From: Microbacteriaceae bacterium VKM Ac-2854
GTDB lineage: Bacteria; Actinomycetota; Actinomycetes; Actinomycetales; Microbacteriaceae
DNA length: 64,000 nt
Direction of reading: 5' to 3'
Assembly: GCA_013205085.1 (NCBI GenBank)
Contig: JABMLH010000007.1
Coordinates: 209,901 to 273,900, forward strand
In this document: positions 27,326 through 36,177 of the stretch, one piece after another
How the letters are laid out: each line of letters begins with the position of its first letter
How positions within the stretch are numbered: position 1 is the stretch's first letter
Notes under the pieces: model-generated
Database searches by the model: none
Seen by the model: the letters and a program-made list of their open reading frames with translations, nothing else
What the model was told of the DNA's origin: nothing
Program-made: the position numbers and the translations under genes

Positions 27326-28059
27326 CCGTTGCGCTGACCTCCCGCCGTTCGGGATCCGGCGAACCGTTCGTGCTGCTGCATCCGGGCGGCACCGACTCCC
27401 GCTCGCTCGAGCTACTGGCCGCGGAGCTCAGCGGCTACGCGCTGCTGATGCCCGACCAGCGCGGTCACGGCCGCACGGCGGATGCGCCGGGCCCGCTCAC
27501 GTTCGCGGATATGGCCGCCGACACCGCCGCCTTCATCGAGTCCGAGAGCGCTGAGCCCGTGCACCTCTTCGGCCACAGCGACGGCGCGATCGTGGCGCTG
27601 CACCTCGCGCTCGCCCGACCGGACCTGGTGAAGAGCCTGGTCTTCGCCTCCGGCGTCTGGCACCACGACGGCTGGCTGCCGGGCGTGCTCGACGGCGAGG
27701 CGCCCGACTTCATGCGCGACAGTTACGGCGAGGTCTCGCCCGACGGTATCGAGCACTGGGCGGTGATGGTGCAGAAGCTGGATGCGATGCACGAGACGCA
27801 GCCCGCGCTCACCACGCACGAACTGGGCGCCCTCGCCGTGCCGACGCTGATCCTCGCGGGGGACGACGACGAGATCCGGTTCGAGCACCTGATCGCGCTG
27901 TACGACGCCCTGCCGAACGGTGAACTGGCGATCATCCCGCGCGCCAGCCACGGCGTCGTCGTCGAGAAGCCTGAGCTGATCGCGCGCCTGATCCGCGACT
28001 TCCACGACCCGAAGAAGGGCGACGGATTCGCGCCGATCCGCCGCGGTGGTAGCGTCTGA
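27322..28059 (+). CDS. Alpha/beta-fold hydrolase
   Basis: A 245-residue hydrolase. Motifs: oxyanion LLHPGGTDSRS, nucleophile elbow LFGHSDGAI with Ser86, acid in LILAGDDDEIRF and His in PRASHGVVVEKPELI. The segment PDQRGHGRTADAPG is typical of haloperoxidase/lactonase-like members. The GTG start overlaps the upstream VOC stop. An adjacent VOC protein plus hydrolase hints at breakdown of an aromatic or aldehyde compound, but this is only inference. Confidence 0.87.
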   Translation: MTVALTSRRSGSGEPFVLLHPGGTDSRSLELLAAELSGYALLMPDQRGHGRTADAPGPLTFADMAADTAAFIESESAEPVHLFGHSDGAIVALHLALARPDLVKSLVFASGVWHHDGWLPGVLDGEAPDFMRDSYGEVSPDGIEHWAVMVQKLDAMHETQPALTTHELGALAVPTLILAGDDDEIRFEHLIALYDALPNGELAIIPRASHGVVVEKPELIARLIRDFHDPKKGDGFAPIRRGGSV

Positions 28060-28094
28060 CCCAGATCGTGAATCGTCGACAGGAGGTGAGACCC

Positions 28095-28154
28095 ATGAAC
28101 GCAGTATCCGCAGTGGGTGCTCCCTCGCAACGCACGATCCCGCGACGCCGATAG
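28095..28154 (+). CDS. Possible 19-residue leader peptide before the patatin gene
   Basis: ATG at 28095 is preceded by a near-perfect Shine-Dalgarno AGGAGGTGAG and opens a 19-codon frame (MNAVSAVGAPSQRTIPRRR) ending at TAG 28152-28154. The frame is the same as that of the patatin gene at 28200, with only this TAG between them. It overlaps a predicted hairpin. It may be a regulatory leader peptide, or the mutated 5' end of the patatin gene; it shows no homology I can name. Confidence 0.35.
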   Translation: MNAVSAVGAPSQRTIPRRR

Positions 28155-28172
28155 TCGCGGTCGGGAGCGCCC
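28115..28172 (+). promoter_or_regulatory. Nested hairpin in the patatin leader
   Basis: An outer stem GGGTGCTCCC / GGGAGCGCCC (9 of 10 pairs, 28115-28124 with 28163-28172) encloses a perfect inner stem CCGCGAC / GTCGCGG (28140-28146 with 28154-28160). The loop of the inner stem plus its edge holds the TAG of the leader frame. It ends 27 bases before the patatin ATG. Confidence 0.45.
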
Positions 28173-28199
28173 CACAGGTCATCGCGAAAGGCGACTCCC

Positions 28200-29036
28200 A
28201 TGAACTTCTTCGACACCCGGATCATCACCCCGGCGGGTAACGCCTGGCTGATCGGCGTTCTCGCCGGTCTCGCCGAGGGCGGCCTCGACGTCACCGACGC
28301 CGAGCTGACCATCGGCACCTCCGCGGGCGCGACCGCCGCGGCGCAGATCGGGGGCGCGCAGCCCTCCGAACATCTCGCGAGCATCCTCGCCGCCCCGCCT
28401 CAGCCGCCGAGCTCTCCCATGCTCGACCACCTGCGGCGCACCGAGGACGTCTTCGCCGCGTCGCAGGATCCGGCTGACATGCGGCGGCGGCAGGGCGCGT
28501 CCGCCCTCGCCCTCCCCGCCCCGGCCGATCACTCCGAGCGCTGGCGTGCGACGGTCGCCGCCCGGCTGCCGCACGCCGACTGGCCGCAGCGTGACGTCTG
28601 GCTCACCGCGATCGACGCCCGCACGGGCGAGCCGGTGGTCTTCGACCGCAACAGCGGCGTCGATCTCGTCGACGCCGTCGCGATCAGCACCTCCGGTGGG
28701 CTGCCCTTCGCGCTGGGCGAGCACCGCTACCTCGACGGCGGCTACCGGCGCTCCAGCGAGAACGCCGACCTCGCGGCCGGATCCGCGCGGGTGCTGGTGC
28801 TCTCGCCGCTCGGCGGGCGCACCCGGGCGCCGCTGGAGTGGCGGATGCAGCTGGCCGCGCAGGAGGACGAGCTGCGTGCGGGCGGCAGTCGGGTCGCATC
28901 CGTTCTGCCCGACGCCGCCTCGCTCGACGCGTTCGGCCCGAACATGATGGACCTGTCGCGCCGTCCCGCCGCCGCCCGGGCCGGGCAGGACCAGGGCGCG
29001 GCGCTCGCCGCCGAGCTCGGCGCCTTCTGGGGTTGA
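28200..29036 (+). CDS. Patatin-like phospholipase
   Basis: A 278-residue patatin-fold acyl hydrolase. The nucleophile motif is GTSAGA with Ser41 and the catalytic aspartate is in YLDGGYRRS (Asp179), forming the Ser-Asp dyad. The N-terminal glycine-rich oxyanion loop usual in the family (GGG) is replaced by ITPAGNAWLIGVLAGL, so the oxyanion hole is atypical. The ATG has only a weak GAAAGG ribosome site, while the upstream leader frame has a strong one. No signal peptide. Confidence 0.82.
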   Translation: MNFFDTRIITPAGNAWLIGVLAGLAEGGLDVTDAELTIGTSAGATAAAQIGGAQPSEHLASILAAPPQPPSSPMLDHLRRTEDVFAASQDPADMRRRQGASALALPAPADHSERWRATVAARLPHADWPQRDVWLTAIDARTGEPVVFDRNSGVDLVDAVAISTSGGLPFALGEHRYLDGGYRRSSENADLAAGSARVLVLSPLGGRTRAPLEWRMQLAAQEDELRAGGSRVASVLPDAASLDAFGPNMMDLSRRPAAARAGQDQGAALAAELGAFWG

Positions 29037-29038
29037 CC

Positions 29039-29098
29039 CCTGCCGGCGAGAAGGAGCAGGCCAACCCTCCAGAAGTCCTGCACCTTCTCGCCGGCAGG
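29039..29098. repeat. Long inverted repeat between converging genes
   Basis: A perfect 16-bp stem (CCTGCCGGCGAGAAGG and its complement, 29039-29054 with 29083-29098) encloses a 28-base loop that itself can pair GCAGG with CCTGC. It lies between the patatin and GAPDH stops and is probably a two-way terminator. No second copy was noticed in the window. Confidence 0.75.
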
Positions 29099-29104
29099 CG
29101 ATCG

Positions 29105-30565
29105 CTACGCCGGCGTCAACTCACGGGCCTCGCTGCCGCGGAACACGGGAGGGTGCACGTGCGCCAGCTGCTCGATCACCCGGATCACCTGCGAGGAGTA
29201 GCCGTACTCGTTGTCGTACCAGACGTAGAGCACGGCGTTGCGGCCGTCGACCTGGGTCGCGAGTCCGTCGACGATGCCGGCCTGCCGCGAGCCGAGGAAA
29301 TCGGTCGAGACCACCTCGGGGCTCTCCACGTAGCCGATCTGCCGCTGCAGCGGCGAGTGCAGCGAGAGCGAGCGCAGGTAGCCGTTCAGCTCCTCCGCCG
29401 TCGTCTCCTGCTCCAGCGTCAGCGCGAGCACGGCGATCGAGACATCGGGGGTGGGCACCCGGATCGCGGATCCGGTCAGCTTGCCCTGCAACTCCGGCAC
29501 CGCTTTGGTCACGGCCTTCGCCGCCCCCGTCTCGGTGATCACCATGTTCAGTGTGGCGGCGCGGCCACGGCGGGCGCCCTTGTGGAAGTTGTCGATCAGG
29601 TTCTGGTCGTTGGTGGAGGAGTGCACGGTCTCGATGTGCCCGTGCGCCACGCCGAAGCGCTGCTGCACAGCGTGCAGCAGTGGCGCCACCGCGTTCGTGG
29701 TGCAGGAGGCGGCCGAGAGGATCGTGTCGGCGTCCGTGATCGAGTCGTGGTTGATGCCGTGCACGATGTTCTTGATCGCGCCCTTGCCCGGTGCCGTCAG
29801 CAGCACCCGTGAGACTCCGGCGCTGTCGAGGTGCCGCGACAGCCCCTCCTCGTCGCGCCAGCGACCGGTGTTGTCGACCACGATCGCGTCGTCGATGCCG
29901 TAGCCGGTGTAGTCGATCGTGCCGGGATCGTCGGAGTAGATCACCTGGATCGGGCAGCCGTTCGCGACGATCGTGTTCGTGTTCTCGTCGACCGTGATCG
30001 TGCCCGCGAACGGGCCGTGCACCGAGTCGCGGCGCAGCAGGCTCGCCCGCTTGACCAAGTCGTCCGCGGATCCGCGGCGCACCACAACGGCCCGCAGCCG
30101 CAGGGCGCCGCCGACACCGGAGTGCGCGATCAGGATGCGCGCCAGCAGCCGGCCGATGCGCCCGAATCCGTAGAGCACCACGTCGCGCGCCGGGGCGCCG
30201 GCGCCGTTGCCGCCGACCACCTCGCCGAGCAGGCCGTGCAGGTAAAGGGGGAGCGGCAGCCCGGATTCGCGCTGCGCGGCGAGCACAACCGGGACGTCGA
30301 TCGACGCGGGCCCGGGGTTCAGGGCGAGCACCGCCTCCAGCAGCTCCGCGGTCTCCGCCAGCGGCAGTTCGGCGTCGACGTGCCGGGCGTAGCGGTGCGC
30401 CTTGATGATCTCGATCGGCGTCTTGTTGATCAGGCTGCGGCCGTAGACCGACGGCACAACAGCGTTGTCGCGGTGCAGCCGGCCGATCAGCGGGATGAGG
30501 TTCTCCGCGACGGCGAGCTTGCCGGACCAGTCGGCGAGAGAGCGGTCGTAGCTGTCCTGGGGCAC
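29105..30565 (-). CDS. Glyceraldehyde-3-phosphate dehydrogenase, long type
   Basis: A 486-residue GAPDH with a ~125-residue N-terminal extension before the Rossmann fold (VLYGFGRIGRLLARIL), which separates it from the ~335-residue glycolytic enzyme. Catalytic Cys288 is in SAASCTTNAVAP and the C-terminal helix has WYDNEYGYSSQV. Long forms are secondary GAPDH isozymes in actinobacteria. The gene stands alone, not with pgk/tpi. It is divergent from the tandem AsnC regulator over a 430-base gap with tandem repeats. Confidence 0.9.
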   Translation of the reverse strand: MPQDSYDRSLADWSGKLAVAENLIPLIGRLHRDNAVVPSVYGRSLINKTPIEIIKAHRYARHVDAELPLAETAELLEAVLALNPGPASIDVPVVLAAQRESGLPLPLYLHGLLGEVVGGNGAGAPARDVVLYGFGRIGRLLARILIAHSGVGGALRLRAVVVRRGSADDLVKRASLLRRDSVHGPFAGTITVDENTNTIVANGCPIQVIYSDDPGTIDYTGYGIDDAIVVDNTGRWRDEEGLSRHLDSAGVSRVLLTAPGKGAIKNIVHGINHDSITDADTILSAASCTTNAVAPLLHAVQQRFGVAHGHIETVHSSTNDQNLIDNFHKGARRGRAATLNMVITETGAAKAVTKAVPELQGKLTGSAIRVPTPDVSIAVLALTLEQETTAEELNGYLRSLSLHSPLQRQIGYVESPEVVSTDFLGSRQAGIVDGLATQVDGRNAVLYVWYDNEYGYSSQVIRVIEQLAHVHPPVFRGSEARELTPA

Positions 30566-30762
30566 CGGTGTTCTCCTGGGGATCGAGGAAAAGGGGATCG
30601 AGGAAAAGAGGCGGATTTCCCGAGCCCGGTGAGGTCGTCATCGGCGAGGAATCCCTGTTCTTCGATTCTTGCCGGGATGTGCGGGGTGCTGACGGAGACG
30701 CTGGTGTCAAGAATCCGCGGTTTTGCGGATCCGTCAAACCCGGCTCCGTCGGAAGCTGCGTG
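30566..30762. other. Upstream region of the GAPDH gene
   Basis: Part of a 430-base gap between divergent genes. It contains a direct duplication of GGGGATCGAGGAAAAG(A/G) close to the GAPDH start (about 30580-30611) and GTGTCAAGAATCCGCGG further on. No gene is supported. Confidence 0.4.
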
Positions 30763-30876
30763 TGCCGGAAATGCAGGGCCGGACGGGGAATACAGGGTCG
30801 GGCCGGAAATGCAGGGCCGGGCCGGAAATGCAGGGCCAGGCCGGAAATACAGGGTCGGGCCAGAAATGAGGGCGGG
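30763..30876. repeat. Six 19-bp tandem repeats
   Basis: Six units of exactly 19 bases fill 114 bases, with consensus GGCCGGAAATGCAGGGCCG. Units 2, 5 carry ATACAGGGTCG in place of ATGCAGGGCCG and the last unit is the most diverged. A single inverted copy of the core, CCCTGCATTTCCG, lies at 30910-30922, nearer the AsnC gene. The array may be a cluster of regulator sites or a variable-number repeat. Confidence 0.9.
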
Positions 30877-30994
30877 ACATGCGGATGAGAGCGCGATCTT
30901 CGCCGCTCACCCTGCATTTCCGAATCGGGAGACACGACGTGGCCCGCGGCGTGCTGCACAATACTGGGCGATATCTGCGGAACAGGAGCCCTCG

Positions 30995-31978
30995 ATGCCG
31001 GAAGCTCAGCTCGATACGGTCGATCGGCGGCTGCTGCACGCCCTGCAGATCGAGCCGCGCGTGAGTTGGAGCGAGTTGGCGCCCGTCGTCGGCGTGGACG
31101 CGGCCACGCTCGGTCGGCGCTGGGAGCGGATCCGCGCGGAGGGGATCGCCTGGGTCACCGGGTTGCGCAACCTGGGCCAGGGCGCGCTGATCGAGATCGA
31201 ATGCGAGCCGGCGCAGCTGGTCCAGGCCGCGGAGACCCTGGCGCGCGACCCGAGCCTGATCGTGCTCGACGAGACCTCCGGTGGGCGCGACCTGCTGGCA
31301 ACCGTCTTCCTCGACGACATCGCAGCGCTGTCGCAGCGGGTCACCGAGATGATGGGCGCCATTCCGGGCGTCCGCGCCGCGCGCACCCACCTGATCAACG
31401 AGGTGCTGGTCGAAGGCGGCAGCTGGCGGCTGCGCGAGCTCAGCGCCGAGGAAGCCGAGCGGGTGCCCCGAGCCCGCGGGCCGCGGGCCCGCGCCGCGCG
31501 CACCGTGCCGCCGGAGGTGCGCGCCGCGATCGAGACGGAGCTGCACCGCGACGGACGAACGGCGGTCTCCGCGATCGCCGCGAAGTACGGCATCGGACCG
31601 CAGCGCGTCGCCGACGGCATCGCGACCCTGCGGCAGTCGGGCGCGCTGCTGCTGCGCACCGACGTCGCCCGCTCGCTCTCGGGCTGGCCGATCTACGCCT
31701 GGTACTTCGTGGAGGCGCCCGCGCGCACGATCGAGCTGGCCCGTCAGGCCATCGCCCAGGTGCCGGAGGTGCGGCTCGCGGTCACGGCGTCCAGCCGGTA
31801 CAACCTCATCCTCGCCGTCTGGCTGCGCCGACTTGCGGATGTGAACCGCTTCGAGATCGCCCTCGAGGCGGCGTTGCCCGGCGCGCGGATCGCGGACCGT
31901 TCGGTCGTCCTGCGCATCCGCAAGCACATGAACCAGGCGATCGGCGTCGACAGCCGCTCGACGGGCCCGATCGATTAG
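30995..31978 (+). CDS. Tandem AsnC/Lrp family regulator
   Basis: A 327-residue protein made of two AsnC modules: HTH one at residues ~5-50 (DTVDRRLLHALQIEPRVSW), followed by a ligand domain, then a second HTH at ~170-215 (GRTAVSAIAAKYGIGPQRV) and a second ligand domain (AVTASSRYNLILAVWLR). Standard Lrp/AsnC proteins have one of each and ~150 residues. RBS CAGGAGCC precedes the ATG. It likely senses an amino acid or related compound and controls the M20-DUF3100-serine dehydratase genes 126 bases downstream. Confidence 0.87.
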   Translation: MPEAQLDTVDRRLLHALQIEPRVSWSELAPVVGVDAATLGRRWERIRAEGIAWVTGLRNLGQGALIEIECEPAQLVQAAETLARDPSLIVLDETSGGRDLLATVFLDDIAALSQRVTEMMGAIPGVRAARTHLINEVLVEGGSWRLRELSAEEAERVPRARGPRARAARTVPPEVRAAIETELHRDGRTAVSAIAAKYGIGPQRVADGIATLRQSGALLLRTDVARSLSGWPIYAWYFVEAPARTIELARQAIAQVPEVRLAVTASSRYNLILAVWLRRLADVNRFEIALEAALPGARIADRSVVLRIRKHMNQAIGVDSRSTGPID

Positions 31979-32103
31979 CGTCGGCCCGGATTCGCGCATC
32001 CGGGTGCGCATTCCGCAGAATTCCTGCGTTGTTGCGTGACGGAAACATCCGACGCGCATTCTCTCCTCAGCGCTCGACAGGGCGAGAAGCGAAGGAGAAA
32101 CGC

Positions 32104-33333
32104 ATGACGATCACCGATGCCCCCGCCATCGGCACGCTGGCCAAGACGACCGCCGCCGAGACCGTGGCCCGTCACCGCGACGCCCTGGTGGGCCTGAGCC
32201 ACGCGATCCACGCCGATCCCGAGCTCTCCTGGCAGGAGCACAACGCCGCGAACCGCGTCGCCGAGATGCTGCGCGAGAACGGATTCGACGTCACGGTCGG
32301 CGCCTACGGCGTGCCCACCGCGGTCGAGGCGATCTGCGGCGAGGGCGATCTGACGGTCGCGATCTGCGCCGAGTACGATGCCCTGCCCGGCGTCGGACAC
32401 GCCTGCGGCCACAACGTCATCGCCGCCGCCGGCGTCGGCGCCGCGCTGGCCCTCGCTCCGCTCGCTCGCGAGGCGGGCCTGCGGATCAAGCTGCTCGGCA
32501 CCCCGGCGGAGGAGCATGGCGGTGGCAAGGTCGCGATGCTCACCGCGGGCGCGTGGGAGGACGTCGACTTCTCGCTGATGGTGCACGGCACGACCGGCGT
32601 GGACCGCTCGGCCAGCGCCTTCCGCTCCACGGCCGTCGACCGCTTCGAGGTCGAGTTCACCGGCCGCACCGCGCACGCCGCCGGCGCGCCGATGGCCGGC
32701 ATCAATGCCGGTTCGGCGGCGACCCTCGCGCTCACCGCGATCGCCCTGCTGCGCCAGCACCTCTCCACCGAGTCGAACCTCAACGCCATCGTGTCCGACG
32801 GGGGCGAGGCGACCAACATCATCCCCGGCCGCACCGTTGTGCAGGTCGAGGTGCGCGCCTACGAACTCGACGTCTGGCGCGACATGAAGCAGCGCGTGCT
32901 GAAGTGCTTCGAGGGTGCCGCGATCGCGACTGGATGCGCGTGGGAGGCCCGCCCGACCGAGCATCCGTACGCCCCGATGCGGCACGAGCTGCCGCTCGCC
33001 GAGCTGTGGGATGCGAACCTCACCGCGATCGGCCGCGTCGCCAACACGGACGACGTGCTCGGCGGCGGATCCACCGACATGGGCAATGTCTCGCAGGTGC
33101 TGCCGGCGATCCACCCCATGATCGCGTTCCTCGGCGAGGAGAACGTGCCGCACAACCCGGCCTTCGCCGCCTCCGCCGCCACTCCCGCCGCCGATCAGGC
33201 CGTCATCGACGGTGCCACCCTGCTCGCCTGGACCGTGCTCGACGTCGCGACCGACCCCGTTCGCCGCGCGGAGTACCTGGCCCGCACCGCCGCCCGCCCG
33301 GTCGGCGCCACCCGCACCACCATTCAGGCCTGA
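32104..33333 (+). CDS. M20 family amidohydrolase
   Basis: A 409-residue metallo-amidohydrolase of the M20D (AbgB-like) group. Metal-binding motifs are CAEYDALPGVGHACGHN and GTPAEEHGGGK; the lid/dimer domain has GRTAHAAGAPMAGINA. GAAGGAGAAACGC is a strong ribosome site. Related enzymes cleave p-aminobenzoyl-glutamate, N-acyl amino acids or dipeptides. The serine dehydratase two genes on suggests that its product is L-serine, so an N-acyl-serine or seryl conjugate is my guess. Confidence 0.87.
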   Translation: MTITDAPAIGTLAKTTAAETVARHRDALVGLSHAIHADPELSWQEHNAANRVAEMLRENGFDVTVGAYGVPTAVEAICGEGDLTVAICAEYDALPGVGHACGHNVIAAAGVGAALALAPLAREAGLRIKLLGTPAEEHGGGKVAMLTAGAWEDVDFSLMVHGTTGVDRSASAFRSTAVDRFEVEFTGRTAHAAGAPMAGINAGSAATLALTAIALLRQHLSTESNLNAIVSDGGEATNIIPGRTVVQVEVRAYELDVWRDMKQRVLKCFEGAAIATGCAWEARPTEHPYAPMRHELPLAELWDANLTAIGRVANTDDVLGGGSTDMGNVSQVLPAIHPMIAFLGEENVPHNPAFAASAATPAADQAVIDGATLLAWTVLDVATDPVRRAEYLARTAARPVGATRTTIQA

Positions 33334-33359
33334 GCCTCTTCCCCACTGGAGACCCCACC

Positions 33360-34715
33360 ATGGCAACCCTGCCCCGCACCTCCGTTCCACCCCGTACCCT
33401 GCCGACCGTGACGGATCGCGCCCGGCTCACCCTGCGTTCGCCGCGGCTGTGGGTGCTGATCGCCCTGATCGCCGTTCTGTCCGCCGCCGCCCAGGCGGTC
33501 GGCCCGATCGTGATCCCGATCGGCGTCGCCTCGATCACCCTCCTGCCGATGATCTGGGGCATCCTCGCCGGCGGCATCGTCTCGGGTCAGCGGATCAAGC
33601 CGCTCCCCATCGACCTGCAGCAGGCCGCGACCACGATCATGGGAGTGGCCGTGCTGCTGCTCGCCGCGAAGCAGTCGTTCACCATCGGCCCGCAGATCCC
33701 GCTGCTGCTCGGCGCGGGCCCGGCCCTGCTGCTGCAGGAGGTCGGCCACCTCTTCGGCACCGTCGCGCTCGCGCTGCCGCTGGCCGTGCTGCTGCGGATG
33801 GGGCCGGCCACCGTCGGTGCCACCTTCTCGATCGACCGCGAGACCTCGTTCGCGATGGTCAGCGACCGCTTCGGATCCGACTCGCCGCAGTACCGCGGGG
33901 TGCTCTCGATGTACGTCTACGGCACGGTTTTCGGTGCCGTGATCGTGAGCCTGATCGCCTCGCTCACGGCCTCGCTCGGTCTGTTCGACCCGCTCGCGCT
34001 GGCGATGGGGGCCGGTGTCGGTTCCGGATCGATGATGGCGGCTGCCGCGGCGTCGATCGTCGCCGCGCATCCCGAGATGAGCGAGCAGGTGTTGGCGCTC
34101 GCCGCGACCTCGAACCTGATCACCGGCCTGCTCGGCATCTACATCGGCGTCTGGGTCTCGCTGCCGCTGGCCGACCGCTTCTACAAGCTGCTCACCCGCA
34201 ATAAGGACGCGCAGCTGCCGGGCCGCGCCGATCCCTCGGCCGCCGCCGAGGCGAAGAACGTGCTGGCGGCACCGGCGACGACCGTTTCGTTCGCGAGCAC
34301 GATGGCCATCGTGCTCGGCGTCGGCCTGCTGGTCGCGATCGTGGCCGGCAAGGGATTCTCCTGGTCGATGGTGATCGCCTACGCGATCATCGGCGCGCTC
34401 GTGCTCGCCGGCCTCGGCGTCGCCCGCATCACCCGCGGCCGGGTTCCCTCGATCATCGTGATCATCACGCTCGGTGCGCTCGGCACCTCGCCGATCTCGC
34501 CGATCGGCGCCTGGCTGGGCGAGGTGACCGGCACGATCGACTTCCTCTCGATCACCACGATGCTGCTCACCGTCGCCGGGCTCAGCCTCGGCAAGGACCT
34601 GCCCATGCTCAAGAGCATCGGCTGGAAGATCATCCCGGTCGGTACCGTCGCGATCGTCGCGTCGTTCGTGCTGGCCGCGGTGTTCGCCGAGTTCGCCCTG
34701 GGCCTGTGGGGTTGA
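33360..34715 (+). CDS. DUF3100 family membrane protein (probable transporter)
   Basis: A 451-residue protein with ten or more membrane helices. DUF3100 proteins of this length are found next to M20 amidohydrolases; no transport substrate is established. Visible landmarks are GGIVSGQRIKPLP near helix 3, IDRETSFAMVSDRFGSDSP in a central loop and TSPISPIGAWLGEVTG. It begins 27 bases after the amidohydrolase and overlaps the serine dehydratase gene. It is the likely importer of the amidohydrolase substrate. Confidence 0.8.
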   Translation: MATLPRTSVPPRTLPTVTDRARLTLRSPRLWVLIALIAVLSAAAQAVGPIVIPIGVASITLLPMIWGILAGGIVSGQRIKPLPIDLQQAATTIMGVAVLLLAAKQSFTIGPQIPLLLGAGPALLLQEVGHLFGTVALALPLAVLLRMGPATVGATFSIDRETSFAMVSDRFGSDSPQYRGVLSMYVYGTVFGAVIVSLIASLTASLGLFDPLALAMGAGVGSGSMMAAAAASIVAAHPEMSEQVLALAATSNLITGLLGIYIGVWVSLPLADRFYKLLTRNKDAQLPGRADPSAAAEAKNVLAAPATTVSFASTMAIVLGVGLLVAIVAGKGFSWSMVIAYAIIGALVLAGLGVARITRGRVPSIIVIITLGALGTSPISPIGAWLGEVTGTIDFLSITTMLLTVAGLSLGKDLPMLKSIGWKIIPVGTVAIVASFVLAAVFAEFALGLWG

Positions 34716-36049
34716 CGCTGTGTGTTCCCGTCCAGCTCGAGCGCGGGGCGTACGTCTCCGCACTCGAGCTGTTCTCGGTAGGCATCGGGCCGTCCAGCTC
34801 GCACACCGTCGGGCCGATGCGCGCGGGCGCGGCGTTCCGGAGCCTGCTGGTCGGTGCGCCCGACCGCTACGAGATCCGGCTGCACGGTTCGCTCGCCGCG
34901 ACCGGGGTGGGCCACGGCACCCCGGATGCGGTGATCGCGGGACTGCGCGGACACTCCGCCGAGACGGTCGACCCCGCCCTCGTGCACGGTGGCTGGGCGC
35001 TGCTGGATGCGGGCGAGACGCTGCAGATCGGCTCCGTGCCGCTGCGCCGCTCGGACATCGTGTTCGAGCCGCGGGCCCGTCAGCACGGGCATCCGAACGC
35101 GCTGACGCTGCGCGCGTTCTCGGGGGCGAGCGTGCTGCTGGAGCGGACCTACCTCTCCATCGGCGGCGGCTTCATCGTGGAGAAGGGGGCGGCGCTCCCG
35201 GAGCCGGCTCCGGTGCCGGTCGTCTACCGCAGCATGGCCGAACTGCTCGCGCGGGGGCCGATCGCGGCGTCGGCCGAGGCGAACGAGCTCGCCCTGCACG
35301 GCGCGGACACCCTGGCCCGTGGCGTCGCGGCCATCTGGGCGACCATGCTCGACTGCGTCGAGCGCGGGCTGAGTACCGAGGGCGTGCTGCCCGGACGCCT
35401 CGCGGTTCCGCGCCGAGCGGCCGCGGCGTGGCGCGAACTCGTGCGCCGCGGTGACCCGGCCGCATCCGCCGAGAGTCTCTCCGTGTACGCGATGGCCGTG
35501 AACGAGGAGAACGCCTCGGGCGGTCGCGTGGTGACCGCCCCCACGAACGGAGCGGCCGGGGTCATCCCCGCGGTGATGTACCACGCGTTGGGCGGCCGGG
35601 CCGCGGACGCGGACGACGTGCGCACCTTCTTGTTGACGGCCGCCGCCGTCGGCTCGGTGATCAAGGCGAACGCGTCGATCTCGGGGGCGGAGGGCGGCTG
35701 CCAGGCCGAGGTCGGCAGCGCGTGCGCGATGGCTGCGGCCGGCCTCACCGCCGTGCGCGGCGGCACGCCCGCGCAGGTGGAGAACGCCGCCGAGATCGCG
35801 ATCGAGCATCACCTCGGCCTCACCTGCGACCCCGTCGGCGGCCTGGTGCAGATCCCCTGCATCGAGCGCAACGCCGTCGCCGCTGCGACCGCGCTGACCG
35901 CCTCCCGGATCGCCTTGCTCGGCGACGGCAGCCACATCGTCGGACTCGACGTCGCGATCGAGACCATGCGTCAGACCGGCGCCGACATGTCGCACCGCTA
36001 CAAGGAGACCAGCGAGGGCGGCCTGGCCGTCAACGTTGTGGAGTGCTGA
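34706..36049 (+). CDS. sdaA: L-serine ammonia-lyase, iron-sulphur dependent
   Basis: Up to 447 residues; a single-chain L-serine dehydratase that converts L-serine to pyruvate and ammonia. The beta part starts [21 protein letters not shown] and the alpha part has the cluster-binding cysteines in [34 protein letters not shown]. The start is uncertain: GTG 34706 gives the longest form, while TTG 34712 would overlap the DUF3100 stop as TTGA; both precede the conserved region. It completes an import-hydrolysis-deamination unit. Confidence 0.9.
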   Translation: MGLTLCVPVQLERGAYVSALELFSVGIGPSSSHTVGPMRAGAAFRSLLVGAPDRYEIRLHGSLAATGVGHGTPDAVIAGLRGHSAETVDPALVHGGWALLDAGETLQIGSVPLRRSDIVFEPRARQHGHPNALTLRAFSGASVLLERTYLSIGGGFIVEKGAALPEPAPVPVVYRSMAELLARGPIAASAEANELALHGADTLARGVAAIWATMLDCVERGLSTEGVLPGRLAVPRRAAAAWRELVRRGDPAASAESLSVYAMAVNEENASGGRVVTAPTNGAAGVIPAVMYHALGGRAADADDVRTFLLTAAAVGSVIKANASISGAEGGCQAEVGSACAMAAAGLTAVRGGTPAQVENAAEIAIEHHLGLTCDPVGGLVQIPCIERNAVAAATALTASRIALLGDGSHIVGLDVAIETMRQTGADMSHRYKETSEGGLAVNVVEC

Positions 36050-36177
36050 GCGGTACGTTCGGCGGCTGAGCGCGTCGATGGGGCGTCGGCTCCTCCACAG
36101 GCGCTGGGTGGGTGGGACTTGTGCCGATTCCGGCACCTCCACCCGCGCGCACGGTGCGGCGCTCGTATCGTCGAAGG

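Noticed and set aside
30566..30994. Prophage or CRISPR-like array in the 19-bp repeat region
   Set aside because: The repeats are directly adjacent with no spacers, and no cas or phage gene is near.
36056..36177. Small genes in the gap after the serine dehydratase gene
   Set aside because: Open frames here are GC-driven and overlap each other; none has a ribosome site or conserved sequence.
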